This document shows, piece after piece, positions 8,728-18,223 of a DNA stretch of 64,000 bases. The DNA is from Aureimonas sp. AU20. GTDB lineage: Bacteria; Pseudomonadota; Alphaproteobacteria; Rhizobiales; Rhizobiaceae. The position numbers and the translations under genes are program-made. The notes below the pieces were generated by a model. It was not told the origin of the DNA. It made no database searches and saw only the letters and a list, made by a program, of their open reading frames with translations. Numbering within the stretch: position 1 is the first letter of the stretch; the number at the start of each line of letters is the position of its first letter. The DNA lies in assembly GCF_001442755.1 (NCBI RefSeq), contig NZ_CP006367.1, positions 1,240,001 through 1,304,000 of the forward strand. Direction: 5' to 3'.

Positions 8728-9567
8728 TCAGCCCTTGGTGGTCTGCGCGGGGGCGGCGGGCCGGTTCCCGATCATGCGCCAGTTCTTGTAGAACAGCGAC
8801 TTCATCTGGTCGGCGATCATCGACACGCCCGAAAGGAGCGCACCGAGGAAACCCGGCACCGGGGTCGGCCGGATCACGTCCATGAAGACATTGTAGCGCC
8901 GCGCGTCCACCTCGTTCACCGAGCGATGAAACAGCGTGTCGTCGAAAATGTAGAGCGGGTTGTCGCGCCAGAGATGGCGCGCGCCGTTGCACTCGATGAA
9001 GACGCGGTCGCTGTCGGCCGGCTTGAGGTTGAGCAGCACGCGCAACGTCAGGCGCAGCGGGCCGTAATGCCAGGTGGTGGATTCCTTGCCGGAGAAGACC
9101 GAAACCGCGATCGTCTTGACGTATTTGAACTCGCGGTTGAACTCCGGCACCGTGTCGATATTCGGCTTACCGTACCAGCGATAGACATACATGCCCCGCC
9201 GCCCGTCATGGAACTTGGCGTCGATCTCGCTCGTGATCTCGTCACGCCGGCTGCGGAACGTGTCCAGCACGGTCTCGATCTCGGCGCGCCATTCCGGCGG
9301 GAAGTCGTCCAAGGTGTAGACGCCCGGGTTGCGGCGACTGAGAAGATCCACGAACAGGTTGAAGGGCGAGAGCAGCCAGGTGAGAATGCCGTTGCCCATG
9401 AAGTAGCGACTGACGAGGAGGCGGTTCTTGCCCTTGTTGCGCGATACGTCGATCGCGCCGCAGACGAGCCAGAACGCCGTCAGGATGGGCACGAACCACA
9501 GAAGCAGCGCCAGAACGGGAATCGCGATGGCGGCGCGGCGAAGCGCCTTCTTCTGGCCCTTGGTCAT
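8728..9567 (-). CDS. Membrane-anchored aspartyl/asparaginyl beta-hydroxylase-like dioxygenase (LpxO-like)
   Basis: A 279-residue protein starting MTKGQKKALRRAA. It has a basic N-terminus, a hydrophobic anchor at about residues 13-35 and a second hydrophobic stretch near 55-70. The C-terminal half matches the aspartyl/asparaginyl beta-hydroxylase fold (PF05118): candidate iron ligands are His in TWHYGPLR near 166 and His in LFHRSVNE near 210, followed by an Arg in the DARRYNVFMDV segment that would bind 2-oxoglutarate. Length and the N-terminal anchor resemble LpxO, which hydroxylates lipid A acyl chains at the inner membrane. A longer reading frame to 9888 has no support. LpxO-like activity is inferred from architecture. 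Confidence 0.75.
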   Translation of the reverse strand: MTKGQKKALRRAAIAIPVLALLLWFVPILTAFWLVCGAIDVSRNKGKNRLLVSRYFMGNGILTWLLSPFNLFVDLLSRRNPGVYTLDDFPPEWRAEIETVLDTFRSRRDEITSEIDAKFHDGRRGMYVYRWYGKPNIDTVPEFNREFKYVKTIAVSVFSGKESTTWHYGPLRLTLRVLLNLKPADSDRVFIECNGARHLWRDNPLYIFDDTLFHRSVNEVDARRYNVFMDVIRPTPVPGFLGALLSGVSMIADQMKSLFYKNWRMIGNRPAAPAQTTKG

Positions 9568-9716
9568 GGAATGGGTCCGCCTGCTATCCGAATCGGTTCG
9601 GCATAACGCACATTTGATTGTGGCGCGCGCAAGAGCTCCCTGTCGCGGCTCCGCAATTTTTTCGCCGGCGTGGCGGGCAGGTCGCCGCGGATGCCGGAGA
9701 GGGCCTCGCAAGCCCG

Positions 9717-10445
9717 CTAGCGCACGGCTTTCAAGACATCCGCCAGCCCGAGAGTGGGGGCGGCGGGGCGCGTCAGGTCGAGACTGTTGCCGAGCAGTTC
9801 GACATGGCGCCGCATCAGATCGGCCGCCGCCTCGCCCTCGCCCCGTGCGAAGCAGCCGACGAGCGCGTGATGGGCGTGGTCGTCGCACAGCGCTTCGCGC
9901 CGCGACCAGTAGAGCGCGATCACCAGCGAGGAGCGCGACATCAGCTCGCCCAGGATGCGCGCGAGCACGCTCTGGCCGGCGATCTCCGCGATCAGTCGGT
10001 GGAACTCGGCGGACTGGAACAGCGCGGCGTTGGCGTCCCCTATCGCCAGCGCGCGGTGCTCGGCCTCGATCGAGGCTTCGAGCCGGCCGAGGGCGGCTGG
10101 GGTCATGCGGGCGCTCGCGAGCCGCGCGATCTGCGGCTCGATCAGGGCGCGCGTCTCGAAGATCTCGCGCGCTTCCTCCGGCGTCGGCCGCGCCACCCGC
10201 GCGCCCTTGTTGCGCTCGATGATCAGGACGCCGTCCTGCGCCAGGGTCTGCAGCGCCGAGCGCACCACCGTTCGGCTGACGCCGTAGACCTCGGCCAGAT
10301 CCTCTTCCGCCAGCCGCGTGCCGGGGTCGATCCGATGATGGACGATCGCGCTCATCAGCCCGTCATAGATCGGCTTCCAGGACGGGACGGGCGCCTTGCG
10401 CCCTTTCTTGGCGGGGGGAGGGGTCGCGATGTCCTGGGCGGTCAT
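9717..10445 (-). CDS. GntR family transcriptional regulator (FadR/FCD subgroup)
   Basis: A 242-residue regulator with an N-terminal winged helix (about 20-90; LAEEDLAEVYGVSRTVVRSA is the recognition region) and a C-terminal all-helical FCD effector domain (about 100-230). The latter contains metal/ligand-type residues in EFHRLIAEIAG and DDHAHHALV. It is divergent from the ABC-transporter operon starting at 10685 and most likely represses it until an acidic or amino-acid-like effector binds. Candidate operators with GTATAC half-sites lie in the 239-bp gap. The start MTAQDIA fits the family; a frame reaching 10622 would cover the operator and is rejected. Confidence 0.88.
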   Translation of the reverse strand: MTAQDIATPPPAKKGRKAPVPSWKPIYDGLMSAIVHHRIDPGTRLAEEDLAEVYGVSRTVVRSALQTLAQDGVLIIERNKGARVARPTPEEAREIFETRALIEPQIARLASARMTPAALGRLEASIEAEHRALAIGDANAALFQSAEFHRLIAEIAGQSVLARILGELMSRSSLVIALYWSRREALCDDHAHHALVGCFARGEGEAAADLMRRHVELLGNSLDLTRPAAPTLGLADVLKAVR

Positions 10446-10514
10446 GGGATTCGGGGCTTTGAAACGGGACGACCTATCGTCGCATGGGGCGTGGATGCGG
10501 CAAAGATGCGATCC

Positions 10515-10533
10515 GATACAATATCTGTATACA
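10515..10533. promoter_or_regulatory. Candidate GntR operator
   Basis: ATACA-N5-TGTAT (10516-10530) overlaps the palindrome TGTATACA (10526-10533), 70 bp from the regulator start and 150 bp from the transporter start. FCD-type GntR proteins commonly bind short dyads of this kind. The assignment to the neighbouring regulator is inferred from position. Confidence 0.5.
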
Positions 10534-10684
10534 ATTTCAGCAGAAGGGCGACTTTCCGGGCGACCGGTGGCGAGCTGCCTCCCGCTCTCGCCCGCCGCAA
10601 CCCCGGCAGGCCTGCCCTTCACGAATTGGAAGGGATTGGCACGCGGTTTGCAAACACTCCAACCGGACGGGTTTGGAGCAGAGC

Positions 10685-11674
<990 letters not shown>

Positions 11675-11713
11675 TCCACCCACCCACCGTCCTTGCAACC
11701 GGAGAGCCTACGC

Positions 11714-13012
11714 ATGACCGATCCCGTTCAGCCCGCCGGCCTGTCGCGCCGCTCCTTCCTCAAGTCCGGCTCGGCCGTGGCCGGCTTTGCCTTCGTGGGC
11801 GGTGCCTCCGTCACCGGCTTTCCCTTCGTCTCCGGCGCCCGCGCGCAGGAGGCCAAGACGCTGCGCTATCTCGGCACGGCGGTGAACCAGTCCAAGGAAA
11901 TCGCCGACAAGGTGAAAGCCGATCTCGGCATCACCATCGAATACGTGCCCGTCACCACCGACGAGGTGACCAAGCGCATCATCACCCAGCCCAACACGTT
12001 CGACATCGTCGACACCGAATACTTCTCGCTCAAGAAGTTCGTGCCGACCGGCAACCTGATGGGCATGGACGCCAAGCGCATCAAGGAATTCGACAACATC
12101 ACCACCGTCTTCACCAAGGGTGAGATCGACGGCAAGCCGATCGGCGGCCAGGGCACCGCGCCTTGGAAGGTGCTCTATCTCGAAGCCAACAAGTCAAAGA
12201 AGTTCTCCGCCAGCCCCACCGAGTGGATCTCGCTGATCCCCACCACCTACAATGCTGATACGCTCGGCATTCGCCCCGACCTCATCAAGCGCCCGATCTC
12301 CTCCTGGTCGGAACTCCTGAACCCCGAGTTCAAGGGCAAGGCCTCCATCCTCAACATTCCGTCCATCGGCATCATGGACGCTGCCATGGCGATCGAAGCC
12401 TCGGGCAAGTACAAGTATCCCGACAAGGGCAACATGACCCGGGACGAGATCGACATGACGATCGAGACGCTGATCGAGGCCAAGCAGGCCGGGCAGTTCC
12501 GCGCCCTCTGGTCGGACTTCAACGAGAGCGTCAACCTCATGGCCTCGGGCGAGACCGTGATCCAGTCCATGTGGTCGCCCGCCGTCACGGCCGTGCGCGC
12601 CAAGGGCATCGACTGCGTGTTCCAGCCCCTGAAGGAGGGCTACCGCGCCTGGGCCTCGGGCTTCGCCCTGCCGGCCACCCTCGACGGCCCGAAGCTCGAC
12701 GCCGCCTACGAGTTCGTCAACTGGTTCCTCTCCGGCTGGGCCGGCGCCTTCCTCAACCGCCAGGGCTACTATTCCGCCGTGCTGCCCACTGCGCAGAAGT
12801 CCATGGAGCCCTACGAATGGGCCTACTGGATGGAAGGCAAGCCCGCCGAGAAGGACATCCTCTCCCCCCAAGGCCAGGTCATCGCCAAGGCCGGTGCCTT
12901 GCGTGACGGCGGCTCCTTCGCCGACCGCATGGGCGCCGTCGCCTGCTGGAACGCCGTCATGGACGAGGACTCCTACATGGTCCGCAAGTGGAACGAGTTC
13001 GTCGCGGCGTAA
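11714..13012 (+). CDS. ABC transporter substrate-binding protein (PotD-like), Tat-exported
   Basis: A 432-residue protein with a twin-arginine signal, LSRRSFLKSGSAVAGFAF near residues 10-30, and probable cleavage after ARA near 44, followed by a type II periplasmic binding fold. It resembles the spermidine/putrescine-type extracellular solute-binding family (PF13416). A ribosome binding site GGAGAG lies 8 bp before the ATG. Use of Tat suggests folding in the cytoplasm before export. The substrate is not evident; the linked racemase hints at an amino-acid-, hydantoin- or polyamine-like compound. Confidence 0.88.
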   Translation: MTDPVQPAGLSRRSFLKSGSAVAGFAFVGGASVTGFPFVSGARAQEAKTLRYLGTAVNQSKEIADKVKADLGITIEYVPVTTDEVTKRIITQPNTFDIVDTEYFSLKKFVPTGNLMGMDAKRIKEFDNITTVFTKGEIDGKPIGGQGTAPWKVLYLEANKSKKFSASPTEWISLIPTTYNADTLGIRPDLIKRPISSWSELLNPEFKGKASILNIPSIGIMDAAMAIEASGKYKYPDKGNMTRDEIDMTIETLIEAKQAGQFRALWSDFNESVNLMASGETVIQSMWSPAVTAVRAKGIDCVFQPLKEGYRAWASGFALPATLDGPKLDAAYEFVNWFLSGWAGAFLNRQGYYSAVLPTAQKSMEPYEWAYWMEGKPAEKDILSPQGQVIAKAGALRDGGSFADRMGAVACWNAVMDEDSYMVRKWNEFVAA

Positions 13013-13025
13013 GGCGCTGACGTTG

Positions 13026-13141
13026 GCGGGGGACGCCGTCCCCCGCACCCCCTTGCCAGGGGAAATGATTTCCCCTGGACCCCTCTTTCTCTCGGGCGTG
13101 TCCCAACCCTGGGAGGGCCCCTGGCCCTCCCAGGGTTGGGA
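13026..13141 (+). repeat. Array of GC-rich perfect hairpins between binding-protein and permease genes
   Basis: Three successive perfect inverted repeats fill this 116-bp stretch: a 10-bp pair at 13026-13046; CCAGGGGAAA/TTTCCCCTGG at 13056-13078; and a 19-bp pair (left arm 13101-13119, right arm 13123-13141) with only 3 nt between the arms. A weaker fourth one, CCGTCC-gca-GGACGG, follows at 13181-13195. In ABC-importer operons, hairpins after the binding-protein gene often stabilise the upstream mRNA or attenuate the downstream genes. Alternatively this is a dispersed palindromic repeat of the host genome. Confidence 0.6.
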
Positions 13142-13290
13142 AAGAAGTCCCAAAAGAAAGCAAGGGTCCGGGAACTCGTTCCGTCCGCAGGACGGGCGAG
13201 ACCCGTGGCTCGCCCGTTGGGCGGGGATCGGGGCGGCAGCCCCGCAAACCTGCGGCCACGGCCGCGAAGACCTCACGCGACGGAGGCCGT

Positions 13291-14175
13291 ATGGCTGCGA
13301 GCGATCGGACGGGGCTGGCGCCCTACCTACAGGCGGCGCCTTTGGCGTTGGTGTTTCTGGTGTTTCTGGTGGTGCCGCTCGTCTTCATCGCGATGGTGAG
13401 CGTCTGGACCTACGACAATTATCAGATCCAGCCGGCCTTCACGTTGCAGAACTACATGGACGTGTTCGATCGCTGCATCGTCAGGCTGCCGACGCTGTGC
13501 ACGACCTTTCGCACCTATGTCTCCACCTTGAGCTTTGCCGGGCTGGTTTGGGCGCTGACCTTCGGGATCGGGTTCACGATCGCCTACTTTCTGGCGTTCG
13601 AGGTGCGGTCCAAGGCGATCCAGTCGGTGCTGTTCCTGATCTGCACGATCCCGTTCTGGACCTCCAACGTCATCCGCATGATCTCGTGGATTCCGCTTTT
13701 GGGGCGCGAGGGGCTGGTGAACAAGGCGCTCGTCGGCATCGGACTGATCGACGCGCCGCTGGACTGGCTGCTCTATTCCAGCTTTTCGGTGACGCTGACC
13801 TTCGTCCATCTGTTCACCTTCTTCATGGTGGTGCCGATCTACAATTCCATGCTGCGCATCGACGGCTCGCTGATCGAGGCGGCGCGCGATGCGGGGGCGT
13901 CGGGCTGGCAGATCCTGTGGAACGTTATCCTGCCCCTGTCGAAGACGGGCATCGCCATCGGCTCGATCTTCGTCTTGACCATCGTGATGGGCGATTTCAT
14001 CACGGTCGGCCTCATGGGCGGGCAGCAGATCGCCTCGGTCGGCAAGACGATCCAGACCGAGATCAGCTATCTCCAGTTCCCGATCGCCGCCGCCAACGCC
14101 GTGGTGCTTCTCGCCACCGTGCTTCTCATCGTCTTCGCGCTGCTGCGCGTCGTCGACATCCGCAAGGAGCTTTAG
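13291..14175 (+). CDS. ABC transporter permease (PotB-like)
   Basis: A 294-residue inner-membrane protein with about six hydrophobic segments and the permease EAA loop EAARDAGASGWQILWNVILP near residue 195, which contacts the ATPase. The segment pattern matches PotB-type permeases of the spermidine/putrescine family. It lies 278 bp after the binding-protein gene, with the hairpin array between. The stop codon is immediately followed by a 163-bp element with terminal inverted repeats. Confidence 0.88.
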   Translation: MAASDRTGLAPYLQAAPLALVFLVFLVVPLVFIAMVSVWTYDNYQIQPAFTLQNYMDVFDRCIVRLPTLCTTFRTYVSTLSFAGLVWALTFGIGFTIAYFLAFEVRSKAIQSVLFLICTIPFWTSNVIRMISWIPLLGREGLVNKALVGIGLIDAPLDWLLYSSFSVTLTFVHLFTFFMVVPIYNSMLRIDGSLIEAARDAGASGWQILWNVILPLSKTGIAIGSIFVLTIVMGDFITVGLMGGQQIASVGKTIQTEISYLQFPIAAANAVVLLATVLLIVFALLRVVDIRKEL

Positions 14176-14336
14176 AGTGTCCTTCGACAATGCCTGGGTC
14201 GGCGGACCGGTCCTCACCCCCTTCCGCGGCGTCGCGGATGCTCGCCGATGCCGCCGGCATCGACTGCGCTCCTCTCCTTGCGTCGAGGGAAGCATGCCTC
14301 GCTCCCCCTCCGCCTGGCATCATCGAAGGACACTCT
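14174..14336. repeat. 163-bp element with 14-bp perfect terminal inverted repeats
   Basis: AGAGTGTCCTTCGA (14174-14187) is the exact reverse complement of TCGAAGGACACTCT (14323-14336); similarity continues inward for about 10 more bases with mismatches. The element fills nearly all of the space between the two permease genes, starting inside the TAG stop codon of the first and ending 4 bp before the ATG of the second. A 45-bp inner segment (14231-14277), including a GATGC/GCATC hairpin, recurs at 52160-52210. No target-site duplication was found. It looks like a small palindromic or MITE-like repeat, but a dedicated regulatory spacer is not excluded. Confidence 0.5.
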
Positions 14337-14340
14337 GACC

Positions 14341-15225
14341 ATGTCCGAAAAACGCTCCCGTGCCTTCTTTCCGCTCGCCGTCTTCTTCACGCTCTTCGTC
14401 GTCTTCCTCTACGGGCCGACGCTGACGGTGCTGATCCTCTCCTTCCAGGGTCCGGAGGGTGGACTGACCTTCCCGATGAACGGCGTCTCGACCCACTGGT
14501 TCGGCGTGCTCTGGCAGGGGCTGGGCGTGGTGGACGTATGGGCCGCCTTCGGCCGTTCCTTCCGGCTGGGGCTGGTGGTGACGGTGCTCACCGTCGTGAT
14601 TTCGGTGCTGGCGGGGCTGGCGTTCCGGCGGCGCTTCTTCGGCTCGACGCTCCTGTTCTACACCGCGATCGCCAGCCTGATCCTGCCCTCCATCGCCGTG
14701 TCGCTCGGCATCGCGCTGGAGTTTCGCATCTTCGACGATTTCGTGAAGGCCTATGGGCTGGGCGGCGAGGGCTACCAATCGGGAATGGGCCTCTTCACCT
14801 CGGCGCTCGGCGCGCATCTGACATGGACGCTGCCCTTCGGCCTTCTCGTGATGTTCGCGGTCTTCAACCGCTTCAACCCGGCCTATGAGGAGGCGGCGCG
14901 CGATCTCGGCGCCTCGCCCTGGCAGACCTTCCGCCATGTCGTGCTGCCCATCATCGCGCCCTATCTCATTGGCGTGGCGCTGTTCGGCTTTACCTTGTCC
15001 TGGGACGAGATCGCCCGCACCAGCCAGGCGATCGGCGGGCCGAACACCTTGCCGCTGGAGCTTCAGGGCCTGACCACGACGGTCACGACGCCGGCGATCT
15101 ATGCGCTGGGCACGCTCACCACGGCCGTTTCCTTCCTGGTCATCGCGCTGACGCTGGGCACCGGCCTGTTCCTGCGCCAGCGGCGGCTGCGCGGGGCTTC
15201 GGACGCCGGCAAGGGCACGTTGTGA
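14341..15225 (+). CDS. ABC transporter permease (PotC-like)
   Basis: A 294-residue inner-membrane permease with about six hydrophobic segments and the EAA loop EEAARDLGASPWQTFRHVVLP near residue 180. The start MSEKRSRAFF is preferred; an upstream frame to 14248 would lie within the inverted-repeat element. It pairs with the PotB-like protein to form the transmembrane channel. Its stop lies 8 bp before the racemase ATG. Confidence 0.88.
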   Translation: MSEKRSRAFFPLAVFFTLFVVFLYGPTLTVLILSFQGPEGGLTFPMNGVSTHWFGVLWQGLGVVDVWAAFGRSFRLGLVVTVLTVVISVLAGLAFRRRFFGSTLLFYTAIASLILPSIAVSLGIALEFRIFDDFVKAYGLGGEGYQSGMGLFTSALGAHLTWTLPFGLLVMFAVFNRFNPAYEEAARDLGASPWQTFRHVVLPIIAPYLIGVALFGFTLSWDEIARTSQAIGGPNTLPLELQGLTTTVTTPAIYALGTLTTAVSFLVIALTLGTGLFLRQRRLRGASDAGKGTL

Positions 15226-15233
15226 GAGGTCCC

Positions 15234-15902
15234 ATGCATCTCTGCTTCATCAACCCCAATTCCACCGCCGGCATGACGGGCAAGATCGCGGAGGCCGCGC
15301 GCGCGGCGGCGCGACCGGACACGGCGATCACCGCGCTCACCAACGCGGACGGCCCGCCCTCGATCCAGGGCCCGGCCGACGGCGCCCTGGCCGAGCCCGG
15401 CCTCCTGCACCTGATCGAGCGCTATTCCGAGGATTTCGACGCTTTCGTGATCGCCTGTTTCGATGATACGGGGCTGGCGGAGGCGCGGCGGGTGACGCAG
15501 AAGCCCGTGATCGGCATCGGCGAGGCCGCCTATCGGCAGGCCGTGCGCGCCCGGCTGCGCTTCAGCGTGGTGACGACCCTGTCGATCTCCGTCCCCATTC
15601 TGGAAGAGAATATCGAGGCCTATGGCTTCGCGCCCTTTTGCGCGAAGGTGCGCGCGTCCGAGGTGCCCGTTCTCGATCTGGAGCAGCCCGGCAGCGCGGC
15701 GCGCGAGCGCGTGGCGGCGGAGATCGCAGCGGCGCTGAGCGAAGACCGGCCGAACGCCATCGTGCTCGGCTGCGCCGGCATGGCGGATCTGGCGGAGCTC
15801 TTTTCGGCCCGCTTCGGCCTGCCCGTGTTCGACGGCGTGGCCGCCGCCGTGGCCGAATTGGAAGCGCTGGGCGCGGCCGCAGAGGCGCAAGCCCGCGCCT
15901 GA
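15234..15902 (+). CDS. Asp/Glu/hydantoin racemase family protein
   Basis: A 222-residue protein starting MHLCFINPNSTAGMT, the typical N-terminus of Asp/Glu/hydantoin racemases (PF01177). The two catalytic Cys positions are visible in IACFDDTGL near residue 78 and LGCAGMADL near 180. A GTG four codons earlier is possible, but GAGAGG at 15224-15229 best fits the ATG. Family members racemise hydantoins, allantoin or acidic amino acids without a cofactor. As last gene of the GntR-controlled importer operon it probably acts on the imported compound or a first breakdown product. Confidence 0.85.
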   Translation: MHLCFINPNSTAGMTGKIAEAARAAARPDTAITALTNADGPPSIQGPADGALAEPGLLHLIERYSEDFDAFVIACFDDTGLAEARRVTQKPVIGIGEAAYRQAVRARLRFSVVTTLSISVPILEENIEAYGFAPFCAKVRASEVPVLDLEQPGSAARERVAAEIAAALSEDRPNAIVLGCAGMADLAELFSARFGLPVFDGVAAAVAELEALGAAAEAQARA

Positions 15903-15915
15903 GAGCGCGCGCGCT

Positions 15916-16521
15916 TCACGCGGCAAGGGAGGTGTGAAGCACCGGCTCGTATCCGGCCCGCAACACGTCCACAGTGGGCGCGGGCGTCAGCACATTCACG
16001 CTTCGCGCGCAGAGTGGCTCGGCGTCGAGATACCCGGCCGGGCTCCAGCGATGCCGCCGCCCTCGCCACACCAGCCAAGCCGCGCCGTCCGCCTCCACCA
16101 TCGCGCCGTCCGGCAGGCTGTCGAGCGGGGCCTCATAGGTCACCTGCCGCCGGTCGCGCGTCACGCGCGCGGCATGAAGCGCGGCATCGACGGCCTTTGC
16201 GCCCGGCTTCGCATCCAGGGGCCAGCAGGCGAGGAAGCGCCGAAACGCTTCCGGGCAGCAAAGCGCGCAGGCGCGGTGACCGGCGGCGAGCGCCGTCGCC
16301 TCGTCCAGAAAGAAGAGTTCTGTATAGGCGCCGGGCGCCATCAGCGCGCGGCCTGTCGTGCCGTAGTCGAGCCGGCAGATGATCCAATGCGGATGGCGCC
16401 AGCGGCTCGTACCCAGCCTGCGGTTCTCGTCGTGCAGGATGCCGCGATTGCCCATGAACAGCCCTCGCGCGGGATCGGCGACGATCTCGCCGAAGGGCGT
16501 AACGCGGTTTGGCAACGGCAT
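15916..16521 (-). CDS. Conserved hypothetical protein with Ada-like Cys motif
   Basis: A 201-residue protein starting MPLPNRVTPFGEI; an earlier in-frame ATG at 16563 adds an unlikely tail. The segment LDEATALAAGHRACALCCPE resembles the end of the methyl-Ada zinc-binding domain (EAxxAGxRPCxxCxP), but the full four-Cys set is not evident and no HTH or methyltransferase domain follows. No signal peptide is seen. It is convergent with the racemase gene (13-bp gap). Function is unknown; a nucleic-acid link is only suggested by the motif. Confidence 0.65.
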   Translation of the reverse strand: MPLPNRVTPFGEIVADPARGLFMGNRGILHDENRRLGTSRWRHPHWIICRLDYGTTGRALMAPGAYTELFFLDEATALAAGHRACALCCPEAFRRFLACWPLDAKPGAKAVDAALHAARVTRDRRQVTYEAPLDSLPDGAMVEADGAAWLVWRGRRHRWSPAGYLDAEPLCARSVNVLTPAPTVDVLRAGYEPVLHTSLAA

Positions 16522-16642
16522 GGCTCGACCCTTCGGCTGGTGCGTCGAAGGGCAGGGGAGCATTCGAAAGGGGAGGGGCGCAAGGGCGCCGAGCCGCGCG
16601 GCGGCGGTCAGCCCGCCCCGGCAGCAGGTACGGCGGCTCTGG

Positions 16643-16735
16643 TCAGGACCGCACGTCTTCCACGAGCACGGCGCGGTCCGCCATGGCGATGACGCCGAGC
16701 GCCGAGATCAGATGAAACACCGCCAGCCAGAGCAT
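16643..16735 (-). CDS. Possible 30-residue hydrophobic small protein
   Basis: The minus-strand frame from ATG at 16735 encodes MLWLAVFHLISALGVIAMAD and ten more residues, ending with TGA. The first 20 residues could form a single membrane helix, and the tail is short and acidic. A good ribosome binding site (GGGAGAAG) precedes the ATG at proper spacing. It has no recognised family. It sits between the Ada-like gene and the xylanase promoter region, with its own upstream gap. Confidence 0.35.
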   Translation of the reverse strand: MLWLAVFHLISALGVIAMADRAVLVEDVRS

Positions 16736-16741
16736 GGTCTT

Positions 16742-17022
16742 CTCCCTTTCGTTCGGGAGAGCCTACGCGGCGCCAAGCTACGGCCGGGTTAGGGGACGTG
16801 GTTAGGATTTTGTATTGCTCCGCATGCTGGCAGTCCAGTCGGGATAGCCGGATGATAGTGTTATTATAATATACTATGGATGATGACGGAAAATTATCTT
16901 CTTGTCTTGAATGATCGGGTTCATAAACATCTCGAACTCAAATAAAGAAGCGTGCAGTCGGGCGCTTCGGGTGTGATCTATTCGCAGCCGCCCGGCCCCT
17001 TTCCCCGGTGAAGGAGCACGTC
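16742..17022. promoter_or_regulatory. AT-rich promoter region upstream of the xylanase gene
   Basis: About 280 bp without a gene. The part from about 16850 to 16950 is strikingly AT-rich for this genome (for example TTATTATAATATACTAT at 16860-16876) and probably holds the promoter of the GH10 gene. No clear dyad operator was identified. Confidence 0.4.
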
Positions 17023-18138
17023 ATGCTGGATCGCAGACAGTTCATGGGCGGAGTGGCGGCCCTGGCGGCCTCCGGGCGCGCGGTGGGCGAGAGCCTGGCG
17101 CAGGACGGAGCGGGCGATCCCTTTGCCGGGCGGGCGAGCCTTCGCGAGACCGGCGAGCGGGTCGGCATTCCGTTCGGCCTCTGCGAGCCGGCGAACCGCT
17201 ATCCCGGCAACCGGCCCTATCTCGACCGGCTGGCGGGGGAGGCTTCGCTCTGCGTGCCCGGCAACGACTTCCATTGGCGCGCCGTCCAGCCCTCGCGCAA
17301 GGTCTTCAACAGCACCAAGCTCGATCTCTTCGCGCGCTATCTCGCCACCAAGGATCTCGGCATGGTCGGCCACACCCTGCTTTGGTACCACGGTGTGCCG
17401 GACTGGGTGGCACAGCTGGAAACGGCCGCCGACATGCAGGCCGCCATGGAAGCCTATGTCGGGCACATGGTGGCGCGCTTTCGGGGGCGGGTCGTGCGCT
17501 GGGACGTCATCAACGAGCAGGTGGACCCGGCCAGCCCGCGCGAGGACGGGCTGCGCCAGACGCCCTATCTCGACCGGATGGGCCCGGGCTACATGGCGCG
17601 GGCCTTCGCCGTGGCGCGCGAGGCCGACCCGAAAGCGCTGCTCTGCTACAACGAATACGGGTTCGAGCACGCCAAGCCGGAGGAAACGCGCAAGCGCGCC
17701 GCGCTTCTCGCCCTGCTGCGGCGCCTGCGCGAGGAAAAGGCCGAGATCGACTGCGTCGGCTTCCAGTCGCATCTCGACGGTTCCGCCAAGCTCGACCTCG
17801 ACGGCCTGACGGGTTTCACCCGCGAGGTCGTGAAGCTCGGCTACCGCGTCGCCATCACCGAGCTCGACGTGAAGGACACGGGCCTGCCCGCCGACGAGAC
17901 GAAGCGGGACCGGATCGTGGCCGATCAGGCCAAGGCCTATCTCGACTGCGTGATGGCCGAGACCAAGCCGGTGACGATCACGACCTGGGGCTACACCGAC
18001 GACAAGTCCTGGTACCAGTTCTACGACTGGAGCCGGCGGCGCGACGGACGCCCGCTTCGCCCGCTCGCCTTCGACGTCGATTTCCGGCGCAAACCGCTCT
18101 GGGGCGTCCTCGACGCGGCGCTGAGCGTGGCGGGGTGA
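17023..18138 (+). CDS. Endo-1,4-beta-xylanase-type glycoside hydrolase, family GH10
   Basis: A 371-residue GH10 protein. The start MLDRRQFMGG follows AAGGAG at correct spacing. DRRQFMGGVAAL is a Tat-like or Sec signal region, so export is likely. GH10 hallmarks are WDVINEQ with Glu165 as acid/base and ITELDV with Glu280 as nucleophile, plus HTLLWYHGVPDW and the C-terminal TTWGYTDDKSWY. GH10 enzymes cut beta-1,4-xylan and some related glucans. The gene adjoins an exopolysaccharide locus that makes UDP-xylose, so it may act on the host's own polymer rather than plant xylan. That idea is inference; the family call is strong. Confidence 0.92.
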   Translation: MLDRRQFMGGVAALAASGRAVGESLAQDGAGDPFAGRASLRETGERVGIPFGLCEPANRYPGNRPYLDRLAGEASLCVPGNDFHWRAVQPSRKVFNSTKLDLFARYLATKDLGMVGHTLLWYHGVPDWVAQLETAADMQAAMEAYVGHMVARFRGRVVRWDVINEQVDPASPREDGLRQTPYLDRMGPGYMARAFAVAREADPKALLCYNEYGFEHAKPEETRKRAALLALLRRLREEKAEIDCVGFQSHLDGSAKLDLDGLTGFTREVVKLGYRVAITELDVKDTGLPADETKRDRIVADQAKAYLDCVMAETKPVTITTWGYTDDKSWYQFYDWSRRRDGRPLRPLAFDVDFRRKPLWGVLDAALSVAG

Positions 18139-18223
18139 CCGGAGGCGTCTGGGACGAGGATCGAGGGCGGCGAAGAGGACCGCCGCCCGTTCGCGGGTCG
18201 CGCTGTCGAACAGACGCCCCCGA

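Noticed and set aside
14174-14336. Calling the inverted-repeat element a true MITE
   Set aside because: No target-site duplication flanks it and only a core fragment is repeated in the window, so it is left as a repeat element.
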